A stretch of 64,000 bases of DNA from Diabrotica undecimpunctata (GCF_040954645.1 NC_092806.1:148642429-148706428); one strand, 5' to 3'. Numbered from the stretch's first letter, positions 1-11,499 are shown. Notes: generated by a model from the letters alone, not told the origin. Numbers and translations are program-made.

Positions 1-461
1 CTTCCTTTCTGAGCTTTAATTCACGTTGACATTTTTCACGAGATTGCGTAAGGGAGCACATAAATTTATGAAGTAAATGCGTAAAACGGTGCGTGAGACA
101 CGTTGGGCTTAATTTAAAATCACACACTGGAAAATACTAAATAAACAGAGGCATTACGGTGATTCCCAACAACGATTCAAATGATGGATGCTTTATTCTC
201 ATGGATACAAAAGAATTAATAGTGAAATATGACATGAATGTACTTCGTAGATAACGTCAAAGAACATAAAATGTAATTATGAACGAGAAAAAATAGCATA
301 AAATTTGATTTCCAATGATCTGTTTATTTAGATTGGTTCTGTTTTATTTTGAAAACCTTTAATTTTAGCTTGTCCTCAATTATTAGTAGAACACTTTATT
401 GGAAAACTGCTCACAACGGGTGATTTGATATTAATTGATATGTCCCAATACAGCTGTTAAC
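1..461. other. No gene seen
   Basis: AT-rich sequence without a credible coding region, RNA gene or repeat that I can recognise. The reverse transcriptase fragment that follows becomes recognisable at about 462. Confidence 0.6.
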
Positions 462-1850
462 CATCGTTAACCATCAAAAGATGATCGAAATTCTGAGAAC
501 AACTGGAGTTGACGAACAAGACTTGCGAATTATCTCAGAACTATACTGGCACCAAACGGCAACAATACAAATCCGACAAGGAGTGAGACAGGGTTGCGTC
601 TTATCACCGCTACTCTTTAATTTGTATTCGGAGTCTATATTCAGAGAAGCATTAGACGAGGTCCAAGGCGGAATTAAGATTAACGGAATCAGCATAGACA
701 ACATCAGATATGCTGATGATACCGTCTTAATAGCAAGCAACGCACAAGAACTACAAAATATAATAAATGCGGTAGTTCACCACAGCGAAATGTTCGGTTT
801 ACGTTTCCAAAACTAAAACTTTAGTATTTTCAAAGACACCAATAAACGTACAGGTGTATGCCAAGGGTTAAATAATAGAACAGGTAAATTCCATAAAATA
901 TTTGGGAACAAATATCAATAGTCAGTGTAATCCAAAAAAAGAAATCCTATCAAGAATCGAACAAGCAAGGAAAACATTCATGAGCATTAAAACATTTTTT
1001 ACAAGATCAGACCTTAGTCTACAGCTTAGAATCCGAATGATCAGATATTACGTTTTTTCTGTCTTACTGTATGGCTGTGAAAGTTGGACAATGAACTCTG
1101 AAATAAAAAAAAGAATAGATGCCCTTGAGATGTATATATACAGACGAATCTTGAGGATTCCATGGGTACAAAGAGTTACTAATGTTGAGGTACTTCGTCG
1201 CATGTGTAAACAAAAAAGAATTACTAAGAATAATCAAAGAGAGGAAAATGCAATACTTGGGTCATGTGCTGAGAGGCGAAAGATATGAATTACTTCAAGG
1301 TATACTGGAAGGGTAACACAAAGGCGAATGGAGAGATCAATGCTGGGTCTGACCTTGAAAGATCGCGTGAGAAATGAGGAGATACGCCGACGAACTGGCG
1401 TTGACGATATTATACTGCGAATCAATAAACAAAAGTGGAGGTGGGCTGGACATGTTGCTAGAATGGAAGACGGAAGATGGACGAAGAGATTATTGGAGTG
1501 GAGACCAAGAGCCGACAAGCGAAGTCGAGGCAGACCACCCACCCGATGGACCGACGACCTAAGGAGAATAGAAACAAACTGGATTGCAGCAGCTAGAGAT
1601 AGAGAGACATATATCCAACAATGGATGTGAAAACGGGGCTGGATGATGATGATGATGATACTGGAAGGAAAAGTACAGGGCAAAAGATCAGTAGGAAGAC
1701 GCCAGAACTCGTGGCTGAAAGACCTGAGGAGATGGTTCGACCGCTCATCCGCAGAGATCTTTCGCGCAGCAGTTTTCAAAACTACAATTGCCATTTGGAT
1801 CGCCAAACTTCGAAAGGAGACGGCGCAATGAGAAGAAGAATACAGCTGTA
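462..1850 (+). pseudogene. Non-LTR retrotransposon reverse transcriptase, broken
   Basis: This is the C-terminal two thirds of an RT polyprotein from a non-LTR element of the RTE-like, insect endonuclease-RT type. Reading starts in VNHQKMIEI at about 462. It goes through the RT block GVRQGCVLSPLLFN, the catalytic YADDT box (about 707-721) and the thumb region with LLYGCESW (about 1069), and ends in LGHVLRGERYELL (about 1255-1300). Frame changes lie near 815 and 1240, and a short in-frame gap is likely before the GVRQG block. The last part resumes after a foreign insert as ILEGKVQGKRSVGRRQ (1658 on) and stops at 1831, followed by a GAA-rich tail. The copy is 5'-truncated and dead. Related 3' sequence lies at 14243-14541. 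Confidence 0.85.
1313..1657 (+). mobile_element. 5'-truncated RTE-like insert with 11-bp target duplication
   Basis: A 345-bp insert inside the RT pseudogene. It carries the last 100 codons of a different non-LTR element (1328-1630, containing WRWAGHVARM and RGRPPTRWTDDL) and ends in a (GAT)n tail at 1642-1657. The 11-bp sequence ATACTGGAAGG stands directly on both sides (1302-1312 and 1658-1668). Removing the insert and one copy restores the host reading LLQGILEGKVQG. The same family is at 58186-59790. Target-primed reverse transcription with 5' truncation explains the structure. Confidence 0.93.
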
Positions 1851-1852
1851 GA

Positions 1853-2215
1853 AGAGTGACGATCTTATAGTGACGTTGAAAATACATCTAGCCCATACTT
1901 CAAAATAAATCTATAGTTACTATGCATCTGAATGAGAAAAGATTTAGTCGAACAAGAGACGATGTAAAAAGATCTATGGTAGAGACAACTTATTCCTGAA
2001 AAGTCTCTGAAAGAAAATTCAAACAGCGGCATTAAATAAAGATGGAAAATTCCACTGCTCAATGCTTTGGGATATTTTTATATCTAAAAATTAATAACAG
2101 ACTAGTTACATATATTTATTTTATCGAAAATGACATTCAGAGAAATAATTTACTTTCCAGGAAAGCTCTTAAAACAGAGATGAATGCGCAAGGTACCTAC
2201 CACGATGAACTTACA
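1853..2215. other. No gene seen
   Basis: AT-rich flank between the non-LTR pseudogene and the first LTR. Short open frames on both strands show no recognisable family. Confidence 0.5.
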
Positions 2216-2470
2216 TGTTATAATAGATTGTACCAACCAAAGTTAGATTAGATTAAGGTTATTTATAACGGCGATTTCCAGTGTATCAGGTTTTAACTTC
2301 CAACAAGCAGAGCCGATAAGGATGCCTGCATATGCAGTATCAGCAGAGTCAGCGGGAGCAATCTTATAAAACAGTTTGTCGCTCTTTATTTTTGTTTATT
2401 ATAATTGTAGCACTTTACTTTTCTTATTATTATTAGAAATCAAATTATTTTTTAAAAAGTCAAAAAAGTG
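2216..2470 (+). repeat. 5' LTR
   Basis: About 255 bp beginning TGTTATAATAG. It shares GTATCAGGTTTTAACTTCCA, CAGTATCAGCAGAGTCAGCG and TTTGTCGCTCTTTATTTTTG with the 3' LTR and has a TATAAAAC box near 2367. Relative to the 3' copy it lacks roughly 35 bp in the middle. Confidence 0.85.
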
Positions 2471-2748
2471 GAACAAGGAAGAACTTAACGGGCAATGGAG
2501 TATTCCAATCCTTTAATCAGAAAAGAACCAGTAAACTCCAACAAGTAGTGGCGTCCTGACTTTGCAGAAATCTACGGAAGAAACATCAAGTGAGGCCCCT
2601 GGTAGTGTCACCTCGGGGGAACAAATACTTCTGAAGAACTTCTATTTTCTCCGGGTGCTCTGTGGAGGGCTTCGAATATACAGTCGAGAACTCCTCTACT
2701 TAAGTCCATTTTCGGGTTATTGACTTGGAAAATATTTATCTTTTGATG

Positions 2749-2910
2749 ACTTGTCTTGATAAAGATAAGATATTTCTTACATGACAAAGGTACACCAAGT
2801 CGAAATAAAGCATCAGGTCGTAGTCTTCTGAAGGCTTGTCTTGAAAAAGACAAGATATTTCTTACATGACGAAAATATAGGTCGAAATAAAACATCAGAT
2901 TGTAGTTGAA
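2749..2910. repeat. Two imperfect tandem copies of about 80 bp
   Basis: The stretch CTTGTCTTGA..AAGA.AAGATATTTCTTACATGAC, continuing to GTCGAAATAAA.CATCAG, occurs twice in a row (first from about 2752, second from about 2837). It lies between the 5' LTR and env, possibly in the element's leader. Confidence 0.75.
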
Positions 2911-3267
2911 TAATATCTCAGCCACAGAGTATAATTGGAACAGCAGGAAGCAGCGCCTCAAGAGCACTAAGCTCTCGGAGAGCCCGTGAGGGATTTCCAG
3001 GTCAAGAGCCAATGGGAAAATTCGAGGCGGGGCGATGCGCATCGAAATGCGTACTAGTCCACAGACTATGGCATTCGATGACAGTAGAACAGCTGTCGAA
3101 AACAAGAAGACTTAATTTTTTTGGTACTAATATTCCTCGGACTGATTCCAGTCATCCCGTCTCAGTATACGTTAATCACAATTACCAACACCGTTGGAAT
3201 TTTTTTTTATGAAGAAACCAATCTTAAAATTTTAAACGACAAATAGACCCTCCTTAGATATAAAGAC

Positions 3268-4786
3268 ATGCAATCAATCAGAGCCATTATCGACAATCAG
3301 AGACGTTATCGAAGTCACGTAGGTCTTCTCAAACCAATATCTAGTTCTGTTAATCTCAAATATACAGAAGTAATGGCTGATACGAAACAATACACATTCC
3401 GAGAGAAACGTGAGCTTATTAATGGAATAGGTTCGATATGGAAATTAAATACCGGAAAATTAAACTCGTCAGATGGCGAATATTTCAATGAATGTATAAT
3501 TAAAATAGCCCACACTGAGTATCAAATCGAAAACCTATTGAAAAATCAAATATCGGTTACCACTTCTGTTATTAAGAACTTCAATGCTACAATCCGGAAA
3601 TTAAAAATAGATGAAGAAACATTCAACAATAATAATAAAGAAATTCGAGAGTCAATAATGGATATCTCTGACTAATTAAAATTCTATCAATCCCAAATTG
3701 ATATGCTAAACTTTTGTGAATTACTAATGGAAAGCTATTTATGTATCGAAGACTCGTTAAACAATATAGTAAATGCAACCTTTGCTCAATTAAAAATATA
3801 ACAAAGCTCAACCATCACTCCGTTTAATTTAATTCAATCGCAAATCGCAAGCATTACAAAAAAATAAGATTCTATCATCAGTCTATACCTACTTCGAATC
3901 TAGCTTAGTATCTCGATATTATCGAATTACAAGACTATCGACTAGACACGAGAAATGTGTTTCTCTTAAATATTCCTTTAATTGATGCAGAACAATATAC
4001 GTTATATCATCTGTATGCAATACCAATAATGGATAAACGAACATGTCCTCATTCAATATTAACAACAACACATAATTACATTGCCCGAAAATAATTCATT
4101 GTTATACCTTTAATAAAAAGTCTTGAGTCATTCAAAACCTTGCGAGCTAGAACTAAGACTTTTACAACACACTTTCATACCGGATCGACAGCGATGCCAT
4201 ATGCGAAGCCCAACTTCTGAAAGGACAAGAACGCCTTCTCAGAACATGCCAGACTTTCGTACTATTCGCCAAAAATTACAACGTCCAGAAGATTAACATG
4301 AACCTGTGGCTCATAACACTTTCTGACTTACTGCCTAATGCTATCAAATGTGAGTCCAGAGACGTCAAATTGGAGATCATCCAAACCAACCATGTATTCA
4401 AACTGCAACCCGCGTGCGATGTCTTTATCGGCAGTACAAGAGTACACTCTCAGAAATTGATCGAGATCCATGACAATGTTACTTACAGAAGTCATCCAGT
4501 CCAAATACCATTTAATTGCTGCAAACACTTCCCAGATAAGATTAGTCTCTTCGAATTAAAACCACTGAAGCTTAGCAATATCAATACTGAAGACCTCAAG
4601 ATAACTCATCACAAAATTAATCAGTATTATTCAGGATTCAACAAACTAATCAATGAACCATCCGTTCTTTCCACCAAGACATCCAGAGACAGCCAGGAAC
4701 TGGAAGAAAATTCTTTCAAGACGAAGATCCAGTATCCCCCTAAGCGACTCCATAGAAGAAGAAGAGCAGATCCAACTTTCATTTAA
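3268..4786 (+). pseudogene. Env-like (baculovirus F-type) gene remnant of the LTR element
   Basis: Envelope-like glycoprotein gene of the insect errantivirus class. Seen: an open part at 3268-3675 with a basic cleavage-type site followed by a hydrophobic, glycine-containing segment (about residues 46-56). A further open part at 4298-4786 has several cysteines and runs up to the 3' LTR. Between them (3676-4297) stops and frame changes interrupt the reading. In functional relatives the protein mediates membrane fusion. This copy cannot make a full product. The assignment rests on the cleavage/fusion-like segment, the heptad-like region after it and the position before the polypurine tract. Confidence 0.72.
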
Positions 4787-4796
4787 AAGGAGAAGC
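4785..4796 (+). other. Polypurine tract
   Basis: AAAAGGAGAAGC lies immediately before the 3' LTR start TGTTAT. This is the expected place for the plus-strand primer of an LTR retroelement and helps fix the LTR boundary. Confidence 0.75.
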
Positions 4797-5085
4797 TGTT
4801 ATATGCATTGTACCAACCAAAGTTACTTCGAGGATTCCCAGGGTATCAGGTTTTAACTTCCAACTACCACAGCCAATCCAAAGGATCCCTGTACCCTGTA
4901 CATACAGTATCAGCAGAGTCAGCGAGACCTAAAGTTTTTACACGTTCCCACTGAGTCAGCAGTTACCAATCGTATAAAACAATTTGTCGCTCTTTATTTT
5001 TGTTCTTTATAATTAAAATTGTAGCACGTTACTTTGCTCATTGTTTTTTTCAAATAAAATTATTTTTTAAAAAGTCAAAAAAGTG
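4797..5085 (+). repeat. 3' LTR
   Basis: About 289 bp beginning TGTTATATGC, matching the 5' LTR at both ends and carrying TATAAAAC near 4974. It contains an extra segment with a second CAGAGTCAGCG-like copy (ACTGAGTCAGCAG, about 4949-4961). The common end is AAAAAGTCAAAAAAGTG. Confidence 0.85.
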
Positions 5086-6690
5086 TTTCGTGATATAAAA
5101 TACATATTTGGTTTCTTTTTTTAGTTACTACATAGCCTAAACCTTTTATAGGTTGTGTCTTTATTTGGCATATGATTACCGACATTTGTTAAGTCTGACT
5201 TCTTCTGCAACCACTTGCATTCACAAAAATGAGTTGTTTATTCCAAATTTAGTCTAAAACTTAATTGATTAACTTTACAAAATTGTACAAAAGAATTTAC
5301 ATTAGCTATGTCAATCAGCGATTATAATATGTCTATGCCACCACTTAGTGAATTTGCAGCTAATAGCATATCGTTAATAATTTATCGACGCGACCCATTG
5401 TTCGATTGTATTCTGCAACAACTCTGGTCCAATATAGGGTTAAGTGGGGCAATTATGAACTATTATTAAAATTTTTTGGTTTTTGTATATAAAGTATCAA
5501 CTTTTTTAAAAATATAACATTTGTATGTCTCATTTTTCGCCCCTTATAAGGTAAAATTATAAGACAACCTCTGGGCTTAAGATATATTTAAAAGCTGTCA
5601 GTAAAATTGGGTTTGGGAAAAAGTGAAACGGCAATTTGCAAAAATGATACACAAGCTACATTAGAAAATACTTTTTTTCATAAATGAAAGAAATAAAAAG
5701 GCAGGTATAATAAATGAAACATTATTATAATGGAAATTTGCTTCAAACCAATCAAAATCTGAAAACACAAACTTATGATAAACTCATATTACAAAGATTG
5801 TCCGTGGCATATTGAGCTCAAATTACCTTCTCGCCAAAACTTATGGAATTAAGCAAAAATTTGCCGGTTTTTTAAAACTATAAGAATAAATCTTCTCCGT
5901 TCAGACCCTAAATTGTTCTCCTCGCACTCTTTGTCAAGCTCGTACTTCCTCGTACCAGATTTTACTTGCAGACAATTGGATCTCTCTTCTGTGATACCTT
6001 AAATTCGAAATTGGACTTTAAAAGTGCCGGGTCTTCAAATTTTTGTGGGAACTTACTTAAATTTAAAAGCAATTAAGACGAGGTCGAATTCGATAACTAC
6101 TCAGTTAATGTATTTTTTAGATGATTTGGCAAATACACTTGGGTAAACAACTTCAGGTCGCTGTGACGTATCAACCAGGGGCGTATCAAGTAATTTTTTT
6201 TATATATTTAAATATTCGATATTTAAAGAAAAACGATTATGCTACAACATTGAAAATTCTACTTCCAATCGTAATAAAGCGAATAATAAATTAATGGTCA
6301 GAATTTATTTTCCCACCGTATATGAAAGGGGTTAAGGTTCATAATAAACTTTTCATGATAATATATATTAAATCCTCGTCAATCGAAAAGTGCCATTAGT
6401 CAAGGTTTTCCATACATTTAGGTGACAAGTTTTAATGTATTTACTAATATGTCTGCCTATCAGATGGCCTGATACACACATTTTGAATGTTTAAGTAAAT
6501 TTGTATTTTTAATTTTTTAGGTACTAATAAAAGCGTTGGTACTGAGTTTAATTATTTGCTACAAAATACTATCTTAGTAGTTGCTAAATAAGAAAAGGTG
6601 ATTTTTTACTGGAAGAAAATCTACCTTACATGTTAGCTATACAGAGATAATACCTGATATTTAGATATATTTCAATAAATATAATTAAAA
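5086..6690. other. No gene seen
   Basis: About 1.6 kb of strongly AT-rich DNA between the LTR element and the piggyBac left end. No open frame here resembles a known family, and I see no tandem or inverted repeat worth naming. Confidence 0.55.
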
Positions 6691-6694
6691 TTAA

Positions 6695-6712
6695 CAGGTT
6701 GACTGCGTTCCC
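6695..6712 (+). repeat. piggyBac left TIR
   Basis: CAGGTTGACTGCGTTCCC directly after TTAA (6691-6694). One mismatch to the right TIR. Confidence 0.93.
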
Positions 6713-7071
6713 AAAATATGTCAACCAACGAACAGTGCATTGCCGGTCCTCCGGGACCGGTGGCTTGACGCGAACACGGTGCGTTACCGATCGTCGGGGA
6801 CCGGTAGTGACGTAATTAGTTTTTACATTTTTACAGTTTTATAACATAAATTATACGAGTTTTAAGATCAGTTATTAACAGTAAAAACATTTTAAAAATT
6901 ACCATTGTCATTCGTTTTTTGATCAGGTTTCCTGTTAAGAATATTTTAAAGTATCAAGACAGATTACTAATTTTACAGATTTAAATTAAAAGATCAAAAC
7001 TTCTTAATATTTTATTAGTGTAAATGATATTTGAAAACAAGAAAACATGTAAACTAAATAATATTTATGTC

Positions 7072-8966
7072 CTAGTAGTGGTGTTTTCGTGTGCAGCTGT
7101 AGTAACAACTAACTCCTGCTCCAATCTTCTTCTAAATTCCATTATAGATAATGTTGTGGAACAACCAATTTTGTTATAGACAATTCAGGCATTTACAATA
7201 GATATTCCAAGCAAAAATTCAAAGGCTAGTTTACGGTACCATTTTAACCTTTTTCTTAAAACGGAATGATAAGAACTCATCTGATCACTAAAGTCTTCTC
7301 CGTTTTTTGCTTGATTGTAATCAATAATTGCCTTTGGTTTCAATACAAAGTCACGTTGCCAGTTTCGCTTTCCTGTTGGTTCTAAAGTAGTTGTATGGAG
7401 TATGTATACGTAAGGAGTTGTTCTGTGTACCCCAAATTTCTCCCTTTTTCATTTTTTTAGGTACCGTTTTGGGAATACCTCTTCTGTTGGACCTCAGGGT
7501 TCCACAATAAATTATTTGTTTTTTGAATAATGATTTGGCTAAAGGTAAACTCGAGTAATAATTATCAGCATACAAGTAGCTATAGTAGCCATTTTCGAAT
7601 TTAACGTGTTCAAGAAGATCATACACTATCTGCTCACTCTGCTCTAACTTAAAGAGCCAATCATCTTTATTACTCTGCTGATTATTACAAAAATGAATGC
7701 AACGCATTAGTAAAAGAAACCTGTCTCGTCTCATGGTAGTCGTAATAAACTCATTCCTGAACATGGGATCTTTCGAACAATATTGCGGGACCATCAACTA
7801 ATTCCATAACTATACATATTGAAAAAAAAAAACGTTTCAGTTCGACTATATCGCAGTCAACCCAGTAACGTATACGTGATTTGGATCGATGTATATTTAA
7901 CAACTTTTCCCGAGCAAATCTATTTGTTTCAGTGACAATATTCTGTAAAAGATCATCGGTTACAAATAACTTGTAAGCGTCTATAGGATTTTTTATTTCG
8001 TTAACGTTAATATTTAGTATAGGCATATCTTGATATTGATTCAACTCACTAATTTCATTGTCACTCTCATCTATATCATGCCACTCGTTTTCATCATCAT
8101 TTTCAGATTCTGACATTTTTTCGTTATCAATTTTTGTCTCATTATCATCGTCGAATAAATCACTCTCACTTACATCACTGTACGATTCATCTGAAGAAAG
8201 AACATAGTTTTTGACGTGACAACGTCTTAAATTAGGTTGTGGCTCGGAGTCATTCATGAAAAAGTGTAACGCCCGCTCACGTCTGTTACGATGAGTCACC
8301 GAACGAGAGAGAGGCCCGCCGGACCGGCGAATGCCTTGCGTCTCTCTCCCACTCAAACATGATCGGTCCGCTGCGCGCGCAGCACTAGAGAATTAGGCGC
8401 GTTGAATCGGTGCGTGCTTGTGTCTCTGTCTTTCTCGAGCGTTCTTGGCGTTCAAGACACATTACAGCAGAAACACTTCCTTTCATTTCATATTTCTCCT
8501 ATCATCGTCCTATCCTCAACAAAATCACTCAAATAGAAATTAGTTAAGTTTAAGTTTACATGTACAATGTTTTAGTAAACAAAATATATTTCTATAGTTA
8601 AAATTTGTGCAATTCTTATTTTCATTCAATTCCTTGTTCCTATTGTGCAATTTAATAATATTCATATCAATAAATATTCTACCGAGAAAAAGACGTTGTC
8701 ACGTAAAATCTTCACCCGTAAAACCAACTTTACAGGCAACCCATTTTTTGTCTATTACAGAATCGTCCGAATCAAAAGAATCGTCCCGTTCATTATCACT
8801 GTCACTATTTGGCAACTCTGCAAGCACATGGTCTCTTAAATCAGTTGGACTTTGGCGGGAATTTACAATACTTGGGTTATCTTCGTCATATTTTTTATTT
8901 TCAACTGAAGTACTCGGTTCGTTACACTCTACAGTTTTTGTTTTGTTTTTATCAGCTGTTTGAGCT
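7072..8966 (-). pseudogene. piggyBac transposase, core deleted
   Basis: Read on the minus strand. An acidic N-terminal part (8966-8705, SDSDNERDDSFDSDDS) is cut by the 491-bp insert and continues from 8213 (LSSDESYSDVSESD). Then comes the piggyBac entry motif TDDLLQNIVTETNRFA. A frame change lies near 7800. MRRDRFLLLMRCIHF follows at about 7733. A large gap then removes the segment holding the first catalytic aspartates. The sequence resumes at LLEHVKFENGYYSYLYADNYYSSLPLAKSL (about 7600) and reaches AIIDYNQAKNGEDFSDQM (about 7285), which holds the last conserved acidic region. A TGA interrupts the part after it. No cysteine-rich C-terminal domain is visible. It cannot catalyse transposition. 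Confidence 0.88.
8214..8704. mobile_element. 491-bp insert bounded by 15-bp perfect inverted repeats
   Basis: ACGTGACAACGTCTT (8214-8228) and its exact reverse complement (8690-8704) bound a segment that interrupts the acidic N-terminal coding region of the piggyBac transposase. The reading on either side is compatible (GEDFT before, KNYVLSSDES after). The interior is partly GC-rich (8270-8470), unlike its surroundings. No clear target duplication was found. The superfamily is unknown. An LTR-like or MITE-like identity is possible. Confidence 0.65.
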
Positions 8967-9352
8967 AAAAAAAAATCTTTTTAACGCGAAATGACATTTT
9001 TAGACTAGTAAAACCACGTAAAACAAGGACGTAAACACACCTGCTATTGAAATACAAACGATGCTAAATGTCGATTGACTGCGCAAGCATGCAGATATAT
9101 AAATATGCGTCGGTCCCGCAGGACCGGTCTCGCACCCGAGTAACAAATTGTAAACTCTGTGCGTTACCGGCCCCCAAAGCGCGGTACATTTTTTTCTTTT
9201 AGAAATGTTTAGAATCTTGAGACAAGTATAATACTGTTTTTAGTATTTAAAACAAACGAATATTAACGAAGATATGCCTTTCGCAATTTTTAAAAGTTTG
9301 CAGTTTTCACACGCTGCACTTTAATAATAACGAACACTGGTCCCAGGGGATA

Positions 9353-9370
9353 GGTAACGCAGTCAACCTG
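9353..9370 (-). repeat. piggyBac right TIR
   Basis: GGTAACGCAGTCAACCTG directly before TTAA (9371-9374). Confidence 0.93.
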
Positions 9371-9374
9371 TTAA

Positions 9375-10055
9375 TAACATAATCCCCGTTCAAAGTTAAT
9401 GCACAAAAAAATTCTTATAAAAATTTAACACTTTTTCATTTAAAATATGACGTTTTGCAGATAAATATCTAAAATAAAATTAAAAGGCGAGATCGAACGC
9501 GACGGAATACTCGAGCTGCAAAATCTCTTAAAAAATAGAAAACAAATGAACGGATAAAAAAAACTGACAGATATAACGACTAGACTCCTTGTCGTCCAAT
9601 TTATATCACTACAGTTTTCCGCGCTCTTTAATACTTTTTATTGCTATAATGGTGTTACAAGTGTACTAAGAATTTACTCCGTTCGATAGTTGAACCCAGT
9701 TTGTCTTTTATTTAACAGTATTTTAGACAGAATGAAATTTATTGTATGTGACATGATGATCAATATCTCTTTTTCTCGATCTTTAAAAAGGAATTGCAGT
9801 TGTTGAAGATACAACTTACTAATTTACGTAATTTTATACAAAAATAAAAGTTTTCTTAAAAGCTATTATTTATTAAGTTTTAATTAATAGCTAATAATAT
9901 AAATAACGAAGGTTATTAAGTCTTTGTTTTTCAACATGTGTCAAAATAGTTCAGTTTTTAGTCATAATTTAACAAAAAATTTAAGATTTTAATGAAATTT
10001 TATTGATACTGATTTTACAAGAACATGTTTACTTAAATGTCTTCTATCATATTTT
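9375..10055. other. No gene seen
   Basis: AT-rich spacer between the piggyBac right end and the 3' end of the antisense non-LTR element. No credible coding sequence. Confidence 0.55.
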
Positions 10056-10059
10056 CTTT

Positions 10060-11496
10060 GTTTCATCATCAGTGGCATTACCGCTCGTTATGAGCCAAAG
10101 CCTTCTTCAGAACAATCTTCCAGTCGCCCCTGTCTCTGGCAATTCTTCTCCATGCTTTAACTTCGATGGATTTTAGATCATCCTCTATGTTATCTTGATA
10201 CCTAAGTTTTGGTCTTCCTCTGGCTCGTCTTCCCACTTGTCCTCTTCGGTCGAAAATTTTTCTGATCGTTGCATCTTCATCTCGCCTAATTACATGTCCT
10301 ATCCATCGAAGGCATGCTAATTTAATACATTTTACAACGTCAGGTTCCCTAAAACTTCTATATAACTCAAAGTTGTAGCGCCTACGCCACAAACCCTGCT
10401 CTTGGACTCCTCCATATATTTTCCTTAGAATTTTTCTCTCGAAACGTTTAAGCAATTCTTGGTCGTTCTGTGTAAGTGACCACGTTTTAGACCCATATGA
10501 GAACACTGGCTTTATTAGTGTTTTATATATGGTAAATTTAATTTTTCTGGGTAGTTTTGGGGCCATATGTTTCCTCAAGCCATAATAGCACTTATTGGCA
10601 AGCACTATTCTTCTTTTAATTTCTTCGCTGACATTGTTGTCTTTTGTCAGCAGCGAGCCCAGGTAGACAAAGGTGTCCACACCTTCCAGTTCCATATCAT
10701 CAATTAATAGTCTGGGTATCTGGTTGCCTGATCTAGTACAATACATATGCTTGGTTTTCTGTGCGTTTATTTTTAATTCCATTCTAAGTGCAGACGCCCT
10801 TAGTGATCGAAATGCTTCGATCAGAGATTCTGTGGACCTAGCAATAATTTCTATGTCATCTACATATCCGACCACTTGTACAGATTTATTAAAGATGGTG
10901 CCATTCGTATTAATATGGCACTCTCGAATTACTTTTTCTAGTGCAAGGTTAAATAAGAGACAAGACAGTCCATCTTCCTGTCTCAGTTCATTTTTACAAT
11001 GGAAGGGTCTGGAAAAGTCGTTTTGGATTCTTACTACACTCCCTACGCCTGTGAGTGTAAGTTCCGTTAGTTGAACAATATAAAGCGGCATTTGAAATTC
11101 CACCATAGCCTGTAGAAGCTTTTGTCTGTTGACTGAGTGGTATGCGGCTTTGAAATCCACGAATATGTGGTGGGTGTCGACTCCGAACTCAAGTTTTTTT
11201 TCAAGAATCTGCCTAACTGTAAAGATTTGATCCGTTGTTGATTTATTGGATCCGAAACCGCACTGGTAGTTCCCAACTATTTGTTAAGCATAGGGGATCA
11301 ATCTTCTGTACAATACGTTGGACAATACTTTATATGCCACGTTAAGTAGGGTGATGCCCCTGTAATTATCACACACCATCATATCTCCCTTCTTGTGAAG
11401 AGGGTGCATTACACCTAATTTCCAGTCCGCGGACGTTTCCTTCCGTTGCCAGATTTTGGTTACTAATTTATGCATGTGTTTAAAAAGGGCATTCAT
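10060..11496 (-). pseudogene. Non-LTR reverse transcriptase, antisense, nearly open C-terminal half
   Basis: RT fragment of an insect RTE-like element. 11496-11284 gives the first RT blocks (DWKLGVMHPLHKKGD, NYRGITLLNVAYK). A frameshift region follows, then a 360-codon open frame (11160-10078). That frame begins in the second RT block (DFKAAYHSVNR), has the catalytic box YVDD at residues 99-102, the thumb with FSYGSKTWSL, and the 3' signature LRWIGHVIRR with RGRPKLRYQDNI. It ends at 10078. A (TGATGA)-type tail follows at about 10060-10070, so the true 3' end is present and the 5' end is truncated. The long open frame suggests a rather young insertion. Confidence 0.9.
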
Positions 11497-11499
11497 TTT

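Larger units (their letters stand above)
2216..5085 (+). mobile_element. Env-bearing Gypsy (errantivirus-type) LTR element, internally deleted
   Basis: Two similar direct repeats (2216-2470 and 4797-5085) enclose about 2.3 kb. The inside carries a broken env-like gene and a polypurine tract just before the 3' LTR. No gag, protease, RT, RNase H or integrase is recognisable, so the core has been deleted. No clear target duplication is visible (flanks TTACA and TTTCG), which fits rearrangement after insertion or a misplaced boundary. This is an old endogenous copy and cannot encode a working element. Confidence 0.82.
6695..9370 (-). mobile_element. piggyBac element with TIRs and TTAA target sites
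   Basis: Flanked by TTAA at 6691-6694 and 9371-9374. The 18-bp ends are CAGGTTGACTGCGTTCCC (6695-6712) and, read inward from the right, CAGGTTGACTGCGTTACC (9353-9370), 17 of 18 identical. Both ends hold GC-rich palindromic motifs with ACCGG/GGTCC cores (6745-6765, 6785-6806, 9108-9128), unlike the AT-rich surroundings and probably subterminal binding repeats. The inside holds a broken transposase on the minus strand and a 491-bp insert at 8214-8704. TTAA duplication is diagnostic of the superfamily. Confidence 0.95.

Noticed and set aside
1234..1887. A 217-codon open frame on the minus strand
   Set aside because: It lies opposite the retroelement coding sequence and spans the nested insertion. 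Its composition is that of an antisense shadow.
2608..3105. A 165-codon minus-strand frame between the LTR and env
   Set aside because: It crosses the tandem repeat, shows no family motif and has no supporting context.
2211..5095. Target-site duplication for the LTR element
   Set aside because: Flanks TTACA and TTTCG do not match, and shifting the LTR borders by a few bases does not help.
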